Shown: one piece after another, positions 28,259-37,109 of the stretch
Layout: every line of letters begins with the position of its first letter
How positions within the stretch are numbered: position 1 is the stretch's first letter
Source: Planctomycetota bacterium
GTDB taxonomy: Bacteria; Planctomycetota; UBA1135; UBA2386
NCBI GenBank assembly: GCA_016713175.1
Contig: JADJPQ010000001.1
Coordinates: 62,001-126,000, forward strand
Reading direction: 5' to 3'
Length of the DNA: 64,000 nucleotides
The notes under the pieces: generated by a model
The model's input: only the letters and a program-made list of their open reading frames with translations
What the model was told of the DNA's origin: nothing
Databases searched by the model: none
Made by a program: the position numbers and the translations under genes

Positions 28259-30103
28259 CTACATGCTCCGCGTCACCACCATCAAACCACTCAGCAACCC
28301 GATCGCCAGCGGATCGAACACCGGCAGCGTCCCGTTCCGCGTCCAGGCATAGCCCTTGTCGGTCGGCTCCCACAGAATGACCTCGCGACCGAGATGCGGC
28401 AGCAGGGTGCCGGGTTGCGGCAGATCGGCGACATCGAAGTCGAACCCGTCGCGCAGCCACTCGTACTCCGCCGACTTCAACACCAACAGCAGCGCCGGAT
28501 AACCCAGCGCCACCACGTCCTTCGCGTTCCAGCACAACAACCCGGTCGCCGCGCCGCGCTTGTTCAGCGCCGGCAACTTGATCAGCGACTGGTCCGGATT
28601 CGGCGGCAGTGCCGACAATGTCGCGCGCATCGACTGCGGCAACAGACCGCCGACCAGCCGGTTGCCGGCGATCGACCACGCGGGCGCGATCACCATGTCG
28701 TCGTCGAGGATGTCGAGCCACCAGACGTGGTGACCCGCGTGGGAGAAGGTCTCCAAGAACTCGCCATTGCGCCGGGGCTTCGTGCCCCGTTCGCGGGCGG
28801 CTGCTTTCGGCGGCACGTTACGCTCGACGAACGCCATCAACTTGCCGAACGCGGTGCCAAACGCCTTGCCATCGCGCAGCGGCCACACCGCCGAGGCGCC
28901 GGTGATTCCGAGTCCGCCCTGCCCCGGCGAGTTCCAGATCGTGAACTGATCACCCAGGTGGGCGAGCAGATCTTCGCGGAAGCGCACGCCATCGACGTGC
29001 TTGGGGAAGCCCTCGACGAATTCCCGTTCGTATTCCTGGTTGACGGCATCGCCCATGCCGGTGAACGCGCCCCAGAAGCGCAGCAGCGAGGCCTCGAGCT
29101 TGACGGCGTCGACCCGCGTCGAGATGGCGATCTGCGCGTCGAGCGGAATGTGCGCCAGTTCATCCTGGCTCAGCGGCGCACCGGACAGCGCACCGAACAC
29201 GCCATCGTGCGCCGGCGTGGCCAGGCGAACCCGCTGACAGAACCCCGTACCCTCGAGTCCGGTCTGCGACGTGATCGCGGTCGCGCCGGCGAGCCCGAGA
29301 GCCGCGAGCGCCAGATCGTAGTTCTCGAGTGGCGCGCCCAACGCGCCGATCGTCGTTCGCAGCCCCTGCAAGTCGAGGAATGCCTTCGTCGACGGTCGCG
29401 CGACCTGGCACGCCGGCATCAGGTTCGCATGGCCTGGATGCAGTTCGATGCCGGGATCGTTCTTGCGCAGTCCGGCGACGATCTGCGCCGGCATCTCGTT
29501 GCCGATCGCGAGCGCCAGCCAATCGTCGATCTCGGCGAAACCGACGAAGCTGTGCTCGGTGTCGGTGCCAAGCGAAGTGAACGTGACGCCGTCGACGACG
29601 ACATCGTCGTGTGCCGGCTGCGGACCGCGATTGCGAGCGGCGAGTTCCTGGATGCCGGCAAACAGTTCGCGCGCGGTCGCCCGGAGTGCCGGATCGCGCA
29701 GTTTGCAGACGATGCCGGCCTCGAGCACGGGCCGCGGCTGCCGGGCGAACCTGCGGACGAACACGCAGCCCGGTTGTTGCAGTGCGGCCAGGATCGTGGT
29801 GACCGCCCGCTGCGCCAGCGCGTGGTCCTCCGCCGCCACCATCTCGCCGAACGCATCGCGCAGCCGGATCACCATCGCGCGGATTTCGGGTTCGGCCGCC
29901 AGCCGTTCGGTCAGGTTGTTGCTCTTCGGATCGGCCGCGGCGATGCCGTTCCAGGCCAGATAGGCGATCGCGTCCTTGGGCACCACGCGCGTCAGCGCGG
30001 GCTCATCGGGAGCGGGCGGCACGGCGAGCGGCATCGGCAGGCCGACGATGCCGCCGAGCAGCAGCATCAAGGAGTAGAGGAACTCGTAATACGCCATGTG
30101 CAT
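28259..30103 (-). CDS. Uncharacterised exported or membrane protein (614 aa)
   Basis: A 614-residue protein with a hydrophobic N-terminal segment (about residues 7-27) and a hydrophobic C-terminal tail (LLSGLMVVTRSM region), so it may be held at both ends in the membrane. The interior has no motif I can name. There are acidic, mixed alpha/beta stretches such as RVVPKDAIAYLAWNG, reminiscent of DUF3352-like proteins that begin with 'P-x-D-x-x-x-Y'. The start choice is ATG 30103 or ATG 30097. It begins six bases after the stop of an isoprenylcysteine-methyltransferase-like gene on the same strand, so the two probably form an operon. Function unknown. Confidence 0.55.
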   Translation of the reverse strand: MHMAYYEFLYSLMLLLGGIVGLPMPLAVPPAPDEPALTRVVPKDAIAYLAWNGIAAADPKSNNLTERLAAEPEIRAMVIRLRDAFGEMVAAEDHALAQRAVTTILAALQQPGCVFVRRFARQPRPVLEAGIVCKLRDPALRATARELFAGIQELAARNRGPQPAHDDVVVDGVTFTSLGTDTEHSFVGFAEIDDWLALAIGNEMPAQIVAGLRKNDPGIELHPGHANLMPACQVARPSTKAFLDLQGLRTTIGALGAPLENYDLALAALGLAGATAITSQTGLEGTGFCQRVRLATPAHDGVFGALSGAPLSQDELAHIPLDAQIAISTRVDAVKLEASLLRFWGAFTGMGDAVNQEYEREFVEGFPKHVDGVRFREDLLAHLGDQFTIWNSPGQGGLGITGASAVWPLRDGKAFGTAFGKLMAFVERNVPPKAAARERGTKPRRNGEFLETFSHAGHHVWWLDILDDDMVIAPAWSIAGNRLVGGLLPQSMRATLSALPPNPDQSLIKLPALNKRGAATGLLCWNAKDVVALGYPALLLVLKSAEYEWLRDGFDFDVADLPQPGTLLPHLGREVILWEPTDKGYAWTRNGTLPVFDPLAIGLLSGLMVVTRSM

Positions 30104-30109
30104 GGTGGT

Positions 30110-30721
30110 TCAGGGGGTCAGTCGACCGAGGAGGGGAACGAACCGGCCGACGCGCGCGGCGTAGGCCTGGTAGTCGGCGCCATACGTGGCCAGCAGCCAG
30201 GATTCCTCGGCGCGCACCTGCCGGTGGATGCCGATGCTGGCGCCGAGCAGTTGGATCAAGGAGATCCAGGTCGGCACCGCCGCCAGGAACCCGAGCAGCA
30301 GCAGCCAGAGGCCGACGAAGATCGGATTGCGGACCAGCGCGTAGACGCCGGTGGTCACCAGGCCGGGGCGTGCGCTTTCGTCGATGCCGATCCGCCACGA
30401 CACGCCGAGCTGCGCCTGCGAGCCGATGAGGACGAGGAGGCCGCCGGCCATCAGAACGATGCCGGTGACGGGCCAGCACTCGGTGGCGGGAAGCGACCAG
30501 TCCAGGTCGTGCGCCGGGCGATCGGATCCGGCGACGATCGCCGCCTGGATCAACATCGTCGCGAACAGCACCAGCAGCAGCCCGTCGCGGACCTTCTGCT
30601 CGGCGCCGCCGGCGAACAGCACGACACCGAAGGTGCCGTGCCGTCGGCGGTGCAGCCACGCGCGCAGCAGGATGCCGAAGCCGAAGAACGCCAGCACGAA
30701 CGCGAGCGGCAGCCACTGCAT
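30110..30721 (-). CDS. Isoprenylcysteine carboxyl methyltransferase-family membrane protein
   Basis: A 203-residue multi-pass membrane protein of the ICMT/PEMT-like family. After three or more hydrophobic helices, the C-terminal part shows the family signature: SWRIGIDE, then LVTTGVYALVRNPIFVGLWL, and later RAEESWLLATYGADYQAYAARV. In characterised relatives this region binds S-adenosylmethionine and a lipid or phenol-type acceptor. Bacterial members methylate isoprenoid or other lipophilic substrates, and the substrate here is unknown. The start at 30721 (MQWLPLAF) precedes the first helix. The downstream unknown gene is probably in the same operon. Confidence 0.85.
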   Translation of the reverse strand: MQWLPLAFVLAFFGFGILLRAWLHRRRHGTFGVVLFAGGAEQKVRDGLLLVLFATMLIQAAIVAGSDRPAHDLDWSLPATECWPVTGIVLMAGGLLVLIGSQAQLGVSWRIGIDESARPGLVTTGVYALVRNPIFVGLWLLLLGFLAAVPTWISLIQLLGASIGIHRQVRAEESWLLATYGADYQAYAARVGRFVPLLGRLTP

Positions 30722-30784
30722 GGCGTTCAGGATATCCGGCTTGCCACCGTCGCCGGCAGGACTTCGGGCAAGATGCTGCCACCC

Positions 30785-31933
30785 ATGTCGATCGCCCGGA
30801 TCCTCGGTTCTTTGTTCGTCGTCGTCGCGTTGCTGCCCGCGCAGCAGGCGCGTTTTCGCGATGAGGTGTTCTTGCAGATCAGCCGCCAGAACACCATCGC
30901 CTACGGCAGTGCGGTGAACCGGTTCAGCGGCCAGGTGCAGACGCTGCTGCTGGATTGGTACGAGCCGGTCGGCGACACGCTGGCGGCGCGGCCGGCGTAC
31001 GTCGTCGTGCATGGCGGCGGTTTCGTCGGCGGCGGCCGAGCGACCGCGCAGGTCGTGTCGCTGAGTTCGCAGCTGTGCCGCGCCGGCTACGTGGTGGTGT
31101 CGATCGACTACCGGCTGGCGCCGCAGGGCACGCCGATCACCCCGCAGGTCGTCGAGGACGCGGCGCACGACTTCCAGGCCGCGGTGCGCTGGCTGCGCGC
31201 ACAGGCGAACGCGCGGCGGATCGACCCGGATCGGATCGCGGCGGTCGGCTCGTCGGCGGGCGCGTACACGGTCCTGGCGTCGGCGTACGACGATCTCGGC
31301 GAAGGCAGCTCGGGGAATCCCGGGCTCTCGTCGCGCGTGCGTCTGGTCGGCGACCTGTGGGGCGCTCTGGGCGACGTGTCGGTGATGACGACGGAGGAGC
31401 CGCCGCTGTTCATCTCGCATGGCACCGACGATGGCACCGTGCCGTTTGCGCGGGCCCAGGCGCTGGTGGCGCGCGCGCAGGCGGTGGGCCTGCCGTTCGA
31501 GTTCCATCCGATCCAGGGCGCCGGCCACGCGCCGTGGGCCGCGTTCTTCCAGTTGCACATGGCCGATCTGCTGGCGTTCAGCTGGCAACATCTGCGGCTG
31601 GCCGAAGTCGCGGGCCTCGCGGCGCGGCCTGGCTACGCGAGTCCGGGGACCGTGATGCTCGATCAGCACGGCCTGGCGTCGGCGTTCACGCTGCTGGCGC
31701 TCGGCGACACGCTCGGGTCGTTGCCGGTGCCCGGGATCGGCACGATCTGCCTCGATCCGACCGGGTTGGTGCTGACGGCGGGTTCCGCCGTGCTGCCGGC
31801 CACGCCACGCGTGGCCACCGGAACGACCACGCTGGTGGTGCCGCCCGGATTGACCGGGTTCGCCGCGCACTGGCAGGCGCTCGAGATCGGCGCAATGACG
31901 ATCGCGACCGGTTGCGTGACGACGGTGTTCTGA
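30785..31933 (+). CDS. Secreted carboxylesterase with C-terminal beta module
   Basis: A 382-residue exported protein (signal peptide MSIARILGSLFVVVALLPAQ). Residues 25-280 are an alpha/beta-hydrolase-3 esterase. The oxyanion motif HGGGF is at 76-80, the nucleophile GSSAG at 155-159 with Ser157, an Asp lies in SHGTDDGTVPF, and the His in GAGHAPW. Such enzymes split short-chain esters, and several act on polysaccharide acetyl groups or related compounds. About the last 100 residues (from RPGYASPG) are a beta-rich module ending in ALEIGAMTIATGCVTTVF, like the C-terminal module on other secreted proteins of this window. An ATG at 30773 is an alternative start. It diverges from the methyltransferase-like gene with 63 bases between. 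Confidence 0.85.
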   Translation: MSIARILGSLFVVVALLPAQQARFRDEVFLQISRQNTIAYGSAVNRFSGQVQTLLLDWYEPVGDTLAARPAYVVVHGGGFVGGGRATAQVVSLSSQLCRAGYVVVSIDYRLAPQGTPITPQVVEDAAHDFQAAVRWLRAQANARRIDPDRIAAVGSSAGAYTVLASAYDDLGEGSSGNPGLSSRVRLVGDLWGALGDVSVMTTEEPPLFISHGTDDGTVPFARAQALVARAQAVGLPFEFHPIQGAGHAPWAAFFQLHMADLLAFSWQHLRLAEVAGLAARPGYASPGTVMLDQHGLASAFTLLALGDTLGSLPVPGIGTICLDPTGLVLTAGSAVLPATPRVATGTTTLVVPPGLTGFAAHWQALEIGAMTIATGCVTTVF

Positions 31934-31947
31934 CCGGGGAAAAGAAG

Positions 31948-31984
31948 AACGCGGGGCGGCTCGTTGCCGAGCCCACCCCGCGTT
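31948..31984 (-). terminator. Hairpin terminator of the small gene
   Basis: A near-perfect stem of about 16 pairs with a four-base loop (TTGC on the plus strand) lies just after the esterase stop. On the minus strand it is followed by CTTCTTTTCCCC, a T-rich tail, which makes it a credible rho-independent terminator for the small gene at 32031-32228. On the plus strand it lacks a T tail but could still stop some transcription from the esterase. Confidence 0.7.
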
Positions 31985-32030
31985 CGCGTCGCTGCCGAAT
32001 CAGAAGGAGGATCAGGAGGAACGGAGGGAA

Positions 32031-32228
32031 TCAGCAGGCGACGCAGTGACTGATGTCAGCGCGCGTGTAGCGCAGATCGTGCAACGCATGAGCCAGCCGG
32101 CTCACTTCCTCGCGCAAGGCGCTGCGCGCGACGTCGAGGATCGCGCGTTCGTGCGGCAGCGGGAGCCTTCGCTCCAGGTCAAGCAGGCGGCCCAGGAGGG
32201 TCTGCAGGCGTTCACGATCGGAGGTCAT
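32031..32228 (-). CDS. Small helical protein (65 aa), unknown
   Basis: A 65-residue protein, MTSDRERLQTLLGRLLDLERR and onward, that is almost all amphipathic helix with Leu/Arg heptads and ends in SHCVAC, two cysteines separated by two residues. Three signs support it as a real gene: a GAGGA ribosome-binding site eight bases before the ATG, a terminator hairpin downstream on the same strand, and a gap of 175 bases upstream that can hold a promoter. It has no recognised family. A coiled-coil adaptor or a small metal- or heme-binding protein using the C-terminal CxxC is conceivable. Confidence 0.6.
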   Translation of the reverse strand: MTSDRERLQTLLGRLLDLERRLPLPHERAILDVARSALREEVSRLAHALHDLRYTRADISHCVAC

Positions 32229-32403
32229 GGTAGGGGTCCTCGGTATTCGTCAGGTCATCGGGTTGGTTCTCTGCCACTGACTAGGTCGCCGGCACCGGCC
32301 GGTTGCATCCTGGAAGAGCAGGAAGCGGGCCAACGCATCACGCAAAGCGCCAGCGCCGCCTGCCCCGTTCGTTCTGGTCGGATCCCGGGGTAGCCTCTTG
32401 GCC

Positions 32404-33945
32404 ATGGTTGCCAGTCCCCCGTTCCGACGCGTGCTCGTCGCCAACCGCGGCGAGATCGCCGTGCGTATCTGCCGTGGGCTGCGCGAGCTGGGCATCGAAT
32501 CGGTTGCCGTGCACAGCGAGGCCGATCGGCGCTGCGCCCACGTGCTGGCGGCCGATCACGCATTTGCTCTCGGTGGCAACAGTGCAGCGGAGAGCTACCT
32601 GGACATTGGCAAGATTCTTGCCGCCGCCAAGGCGATGGATGTCCAGGCGATCCATCCGGGCTACGGCTTCCTGTCCGAGAACGCACAGTTCGCGCGCGCG
32701 GTCCGCGATGCCGGTCTGGTGTTCCTCGGGCCCAAGCCCGAGGCGATGGAGCGGCTGGGCAGCAAGAAGGCCGCGCGCGAGGAGGCGCAGCGGGTTGGCG
32801 TGCCGGTGATTCCGGGCATGGAACAGGATCCCGGCGACGCCGGTCTGATCGAGTTCGCGCAGAAGATCGGCATGCCGGTGATGGTCAAGGCCAGCGCGGG
32901 TGGCGGTGGTCGCGGCATGCGGCTGGTCGAGCGCGTCGAGGATCTCGCCGAGGCGCTGGCGGCTGGCCGGCGCGAGGCCAAGGTGGCGTTCGGCGACGAT
33001 CGGATGATCCTGGAGCGCGCGGTGTTCCCGGCGCGGCACATCGAGATCCAGCTGATCGGCGATCGCCACGGCAACGTCGTGTCGCTGCACGAACGCGAAT
33101 GCTCGGTGCAGCGGCGGCACCAGAAGGTGCTCGAGGAGTCGCCGTCGCCGGTGGTCGATGCGGCATTGCGTGCGCGCATGGGCGAAGCGGCGGTCACGCT
33201 GGCCAAGGCGGTCGGCTACGACAATGCCGGCACCGCCGAGTTCCTGGTCGACGACAGTGGCAACTTCTATTTCCTCGAGGTCAACACGCGGCTGCAGGTC
33301 GAACATCCGGTCACCGAACTGGTCACCGGCGTCGACCTGGTGCATCTGCAAGTGCATGTCGCCGCAGGTGGGCGGCTCGACGAATTGCTGGCGGGCCGCG
33401 ATCTGCGCCCGCGCGGGCATGCGATCGAGGCACGCGTCTGCGCCGAGAATCCAGAAGCCGGGTATCTGCCGGCGGCCGGAACGTTGCGGTTGGTGCGTGA
33501 GCCCGAGGGGCCCGGCATCCGCGTCGACAGCGGCGTCTACTCCGGCTGGGAGGTGCCGCCGTTCTACGATTCGATGCTGGCGAAGATCATCGTGTTTGCG
33601 CCGGATCGCGCGACCGCGTGTGCGCGGATGAGCCAGGCGCTGCGCGATGCCGTCTATCTCGGCATTCCGACCAACATCGATTTCCTGCGCCGGATCGTCG
33701 ACGACCCGGATTTCCGGGCCGGGCGGATGAGCACCGATTTCCTGAAGCACAAGCCGGTGTTGGTCCAGGGTCCGTCGGCGGAGCCCGATGACCTGGCGCT
33801 GGCAACGGCGGTGCTTTGCCAGGCACTCGCGCCGGCGCGCGGCAGTGGCAACGGTGGTGGCGGCGGTGTGGCGGCGAGTGGCGCCCGCGGCACCGCGGTG
33901 TGGCAGGATCTGGCCGGGTTCCGGTTGTTCCAGGAGGCGCGATGA
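32404..33945 (+). CDS. Biotin carboxylase subunit of an acyl-CoA carboxylase
   Basis: A 513-residue biotin carboxylase from the ATG at 32404; an in-frame TTG two codons earlier is less likely. It opens with the family signature RRVLVANRGEIAVRIC, followed by the ATP-grasp domain with glycine loop KASAGGGGRGMR near 162 and the catalytic-site motif EVNTRLQVEHPVTE near 291. The C-terminal lid ends in DSMLAKIIVFAP and GIPTNIDFL. The enzyme uses ATP and bicarbonate to carboxylate biotin on the partner carrier protein. Its length, 40-60 residues above E. coli AccC, and a tail resembling acetyl/propionyl-CoA carboxylase alpha chains suggest an acyl-CoA carboxylase more than fatty-acid synthesis AccC. 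The ATP-grasp to lid layout is complete. The stop overlaps the carrier-protein start. Confidence 0.92.
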   Translation: MVASPPFRRVLVANRGEIAVRICRGLRELGIESVAVHSEADRRCAHVLAADHAFALGGNSAAESYLDIGKILAAAKAMDVQAIHPGYGFLSENAQFARAVRDAGLVFLGPKPEAMERLGSKKAAREEAQRVGVPVIPGMEQDPGDAGLIEFAQKIGMPVMVKASAGGGGRGMRLVERVEDLAEALAAGRREAKVAFGDDRMILERAVFPARHIEIQLIGDRHGNVVSLHERECSVQRRHQKVLEESPSPVVDAALRARMGEAAVTLAKAVGYDNAGTAEFLVDDSGNFYFLEVNTRLQVEHPVTELVTGVDLVHLQVHVAAGGRLDELLAGRDLRPRGHAIEARVCAENPEAGYLPAAGTLRLVREPEGPGIRVDSGVYSGWEVPPFYDSMLAKIIVFAPDRATACARMSQALRDAVYLGIPTNIDFLRRIVDDPDFRAGRMSTDFLKHKPVLVQGPSAEPDDLALATAVLCQALAPARGSGNGGGGGVAASGARGTAVWQDLAGFRLFQEAR

Positions 33946-34463
33946 GCACGCGACGGGAGTATCTGCGCGCTGGCGCGGCGGTGGCGGTGTCGGCGCAACC
34001 CATCGCCGGCGATCATTGGCGGGTCCGGGTCGGCGAACGGACCTACGAGTTCCGCGTCGCGGCGCTCGGCGATGGCGGCGTGCGCTATGTGCCGGTCGGT
34101 CCTGATGCGGACGCGGTCGGCAAGGCTGACGTGGCCTACGGCGCGCCGGCAGGCAAGGGCTACATGGTCCGCGTCGCCGGCCGGACGTTCACATTGCTGT
34201 CGCCCGCGGGTCGCAAGGGTGGCGGCGGCGGTGGCGCCGACGGCACGGTGCGCGCGCCGATGACCGGCACCATCATGAAGATGATGTGCAAGGCCGGCGA
34301 CCGTGTTGCCGCCGACCAGACGTTGGTGGTGCTTTCGGCGATGAAGATGGAACACAAGCTCGCCGCCGGGATCGCCGGCGTGGTCAAGAAGGTGGCGGCC
34401 AGCGATGGTGTGACGGTCGAGCAGGGAGTCGAACTGGTGGTGGTCGAAAAGGAGACGGCATGA
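33942..34463 (+). CDS. Biotin carboxyl carrier protein
   Basis: A 173-residue carrier protein with an AGGAGG site before its ATG, which overlaps the stop of the biotin carboxylase (ATGA). Residues 1-90 are a beta-rich N-terminal domain, then a Gly-rich linker (GRKGGGGGGADG). Residues of about 103-173 are the biotinyl domain with the MGT-type opening VRAPMTGTIMKM and the biotinylation motif AMKMEH at 133-138, so Lys135 carries the biotin. It shuttles the carboxyl group from the carboxylase to a carboxyltransferase. No carboxyltransferase gene lies within this window, so the acceptor (acetyl-, propionyl- or another acyl-CoA) is unknown. Confidence 0.92.
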   Translation: MSTRREYLRAGAAVAVSAQPIAGDHWRVRVGERTYEFRVAALGDGGVRYVPVGPDADAVGKADVAYGAPAGKGYMVRVAGRTFTLLSPAGRKGGGGGGADGTVRAPMTGTIMKMMCKAGDRVAADQTLVVLSAMKMEHKLAAGIAGVVKKVAASDGVTVEQGVELVVVEKETA

Positions 34464-34984
34464 AGGATCTGCGCTATCCGATCGGCACGTTCACGATGCC
34501 GGCAACCCCTGACGCGGCGCAACGCGCGGCGTGGATCGAAGCCCTGGCGGCGCTGCCCGGTGAACTGCGGACCGCCACGCAGGGGCTCGGCGATCGCGAA
34601 CTGGCGCAGAGCTATCGCGACGGTGGTTGGTCGCTGCGACAGGTCGTGCACCACCTCGCCGACAGCCACGTCAATGCCTACGTGCGCACCAAGCTGGCGC
34701 TGACCGAGGACCAGCCGCCGATCAAGGTCTGGGACGAACGCGCCTGGTCGGAGCTGGCCGATGGCAAGAACGCCGACATCGCGCCGTCGCTGGCCATGTT
34801 CGAAGGCGTGCATCGTCGGTGGGCGGAATGTCTGCGGTCGCTGCCGCCGGCGGCGTTTTCGCGGACGTGCTTCCACGCCGAGCGCGGCACGCTGACGGTC
34901 GACTTCCTGCTCGGACTGTACGTCTGGCACGGCCGGCACCACATCGCGCACATCACGTCGGCACGGCAGACTCGCGGCTTCTGA
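34460..34984 (+). CDS. YfiT/DinB-family metal-binding protein
   Basis: A 174-residue DinB-superfamily four-helix-bundle protein most like B. subtilis YfiT. The start overlaps the carrier-protein stop by four bases. Metal ligands typical of the family are visible: histidines in VVHHLADSHVN (64, 65 and 70) and HGRHHIAHI (157-164), the last corresponding to the H160/H164 pair of YfiT. YfiT-like proteins are predicted metal-dependent hydrolases or thiol transferases, with activity not settled. Co-translation with a biotin carboxylase pair is unusual and suggests a link to acyl-CoA or thiol metabolism; that is inference. Confidence 0.85.
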   Translation: MKDLRYPIGTFTMPATPDAAQRAAWIEALAALPGELRTATQGLGDRELAQSYRDGGWSLRQVVHHLADSHVNAYVRTKLALTEDQPPIKVWDERAWSELADGKNADIAPSLAMFEGVHRRWAECLRSLPPAAFSRTCFHAERGTLTVDFLLGLYVWHGRHHIAHITSARQTRGF

Positions 34985-34987
34985 GCG

Positions 34988-37096
34988 ATGCGTCGGTTGC
35001 TGCTCGTGCTGTTGCCGATTGCCACCAGCGCGTGCTTTGCACCGTGGGCGGTGATGGCCGGCGGCTTTTCCGACTTCGGTCGGGCGCCCTGGCCGCCGCG
35101 CACCGAGATCGTGCAGGTGGCGCTCGCCAACGGCCAGCGGTTGCGCGGCGCGTTCGTTCCGGCCGGGCCGGACGCTCCGGTCGTGCTGCATCTGCTCGAT
35201 GCGACCAACTCGGCGACGCTCGGGTGTCTGCCCTACACGCCCGAGCATCGACGAACGGGCAATCCGGCGCTGTGGGATCTGCAGGATCTCGGCTTCGCAT
35301 CGCTGATCCTCGACTATCGCGGCGTCGGCGCTTCCGATGGCGAACGCAGCGTCGAGCACCTGATCGACGACGCGCGGGTGATGTACCGCGAAGCGGTGCG
35401 CCGCGCCGGCGATGATGAATCGCGCGTCTGCATCCGTTCGATCTCGATGGGCACGATCGCCGCCGCGGCGTTGATCCGCGAAGGCATCCGGCCGGCGCAG
35501 TGGACACTGATCGCGCCGGTCGAAGGTCAGACGGTCGTGTACAACGTGATGACTGCGTTCGTCTGGGATCCGCTGGTCTGGATGCTCGGCTGGTTGGCGC
35601 AGCCGCTTGCCGAAGTCGATGTCGCGGGAGCGTTGACCGTGGCCCCGTGCCGCACGCTGCTGCTGGCGCCGAGCGATGACGTCGATGGTTTCACGACCGC
35701 CGAAGAGACCACGCGGTTTCGCCGGGCTGTGCGTACGGCCAAAGGTGACTGGCAGCCGATCTTCCGCGGTCACGTCGGTTGCATCCAGCAGTGCGCGGAG
35801 CTGCAGGCCGCCGAACGGCAGCAACTGGCGTCGCTGCCGTGCAGCCCGCGGCTGGCGGCTGCCCGTGCCGAGGCGGCCCTGGCCGCGGCCGGTCGCCGCC
35901 AGGACCGCCGCACGCGCGTTCGTCTCGAATTGCTGGGGGCGCAGGTCGACGCCGAGCCGGCACTGGCGGTTGCGGCGGCAATGTCCGAGGTGCCGCTCGG
36001 CACGTTGATCCCGTGGGTTCGCTGGCTGGACCGGCTGCCGCAACGCGGCGAGCGGCGGCGGACCGTCGCCGAGTGGCTGCCGGTGTTCGACCTGCAGGAT
36101 CCCGCCGGACCGCTGCGCCCGGATGCGATTGCCGAGATGGCGACGTGGCTGTGCGCGCGCCAGTGGCGGCTGGGCGATCGCGATCCCATCCCGCTGCTGC
36201 AGCACCTGCGCGCCGATGGCTACGACTACGCGGCGTTCCTGCGGTCCTGGTTTGGCGCCGACACCGGTGTCGAGTACGGCGGCGACGTCGTGCATCGCGT
36301 GGTCACCGGCGGCGGGCATTGGGTGCAGGGCGTGCCGAGCGGCGAAGCGATGCGCCGCGCGGCGCGGTCGATGCGCAAGGCGATCGGCGCGCCCGACGAC
36401 GTCGCCGCGGGCGCGGTACCCGGTCGGCTGGTCCAGTCGGGCACGCTCGGCCTCGGCTACGCGGCGGTAACGCCAGAACCGGATGCGTTGCACGGCGCCG
36501 ACGTCGAACGGCTGGCGGAGCTCTTCCTGCTCGAACTCGATCCGTGGACGCTTGCTCGGCTGCAGGAGTGGCCCGACTGGTCCGCCCAGGTCCGGTTGCT
36601 GGTCCGCGAAGTGCCGCACGTGCTCGAGGCGCCGGTGTTCTTCGCGCATCTGATCCGCGAACAGGAATCGCGCATCCTCGGCATGCCGCTGGAATGGGTC
36701 CGGCTGCATGCGCCGCGGATCCGGGCGATGCCGCCGGAGATCCAGCATTCGCTGGCGGTCGACGTCAATCGGTTCTGCCTGCGAACGCTCTGGGTCGCCG
36801 GTGAGCGTGAGAGCGTGCTGCAGCGGATCTACTGCAACCGCGACTTCGCGACGGGCCACATCGTGCCACCGGATGGCATGGACACGCTCGTCGGCGTGCT
36901 GGAGAACGGGGCGCAGGACAAGTCGCTGCGCTGCGACCGGACGTTCCTGACGTTGGCGGGCCTGCCGTCGCAAGTGATCGAGTATCCGGTGAAGTTCAGG
37001 ATCGATGGGAGTGAGGGCGAGCTGGAGGCAATGGCTCGCGGTCTGCAGGTCTGGTGGAACGGGCGGTGGATCCCGTATCCAGGACCGCTGCGATGA
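34988..37096 (+). CDS. Long lipoprotein with an alpha/beta-hydrolase domain
   Basis: A 702-residue protein. The signal peptide ends in IATSAC, a lipobox-like motif making Cys16 the likely lipidation site. Residues 40-250 are alpha/beta-hydrolase-like, with DYRGVGASDG and the nucleophile elbow SISMG (Ser within RSISMGTIAAAAL near residue 154), and an acid candidate in LLLAPSDDVDGF. The last 450 residues carry no recognised domain. Long Arg/Leu/Ala stretches suggest helices, and TGGGHWVQGVPSGEAMRRA near 440 is a possible late histidine segment. It is three bases after the YfiT-like stop, so part of that operon. Substrate unknown. Confidence 0.75.
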   Translation: MRRLLLVLLPIATSACFAPWAVMAGGFSDFGRAPWPPRTEIVQVALANGQRLRGAFVPAGPDAPVVLHLLDATNSATLGCLPYTPEHRRTGNPALWDLQDLGFASLILDYRGVGASDGERSVEHLIDDARVMYREAVRRAGDDESRVCIRSISMGTIAAAALIREGIRPAQWTLIAPVEGQTVVYNVMTAFVWDPLVWMLGWLAQPLAEVDVAGALTVAPCRTLLLAPSDDVDGFTTAEETTRFRRAVRTAKGDWQPIFRGHVGCIQQCAELQAAERQQLASLPCSPRLAAARAEAALAAAGRRQDRRTRVRLELLGAQVDAEPALAVAAAMSEVPLGTLIPWVRWLDRLPQRGERRRTVAEWLPVFDLQDPAGPLRPDAIAEMATWLCARQWRLGDRDPIPLLQHLRADGYDYAAFLRSWFGADTGVEYGGDVVHRVVTGGGHWVQGVPSGEAMRRAARSMRKAIGAPDDVAAGAVPGRLVQSGTLGLGYAAVTPEPDALHGADVERLAELFLLELDPWTLARLQEWPDWSAQVRLLVREVPHVLEAPVFFAHLIREQESRILGMPLEWVRLHAPRIRAMPPEIQHSLAVDVNRFCLRTLWVAGERESVLQRIYCNRDFATGHIVPPDGMDTLVGVLENGAQDKSLRCDRTFLTLAGLPSQVIEYPVKFRIDGSEGELEAMARGLQVWWNGRWIPYPGPLR

Positions 37097-37109
37097 AGCG
37101 TGGTGACGT

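Noticed and set aside
28394..31933. A 1,179-codon plus-strand frame ending at the esterase stop
   Set aside because: The real esterase starts at 30785 with a signal peptide; the upstream part is opposite two minus-strand genes and looks like low-complexity mirror sequence.
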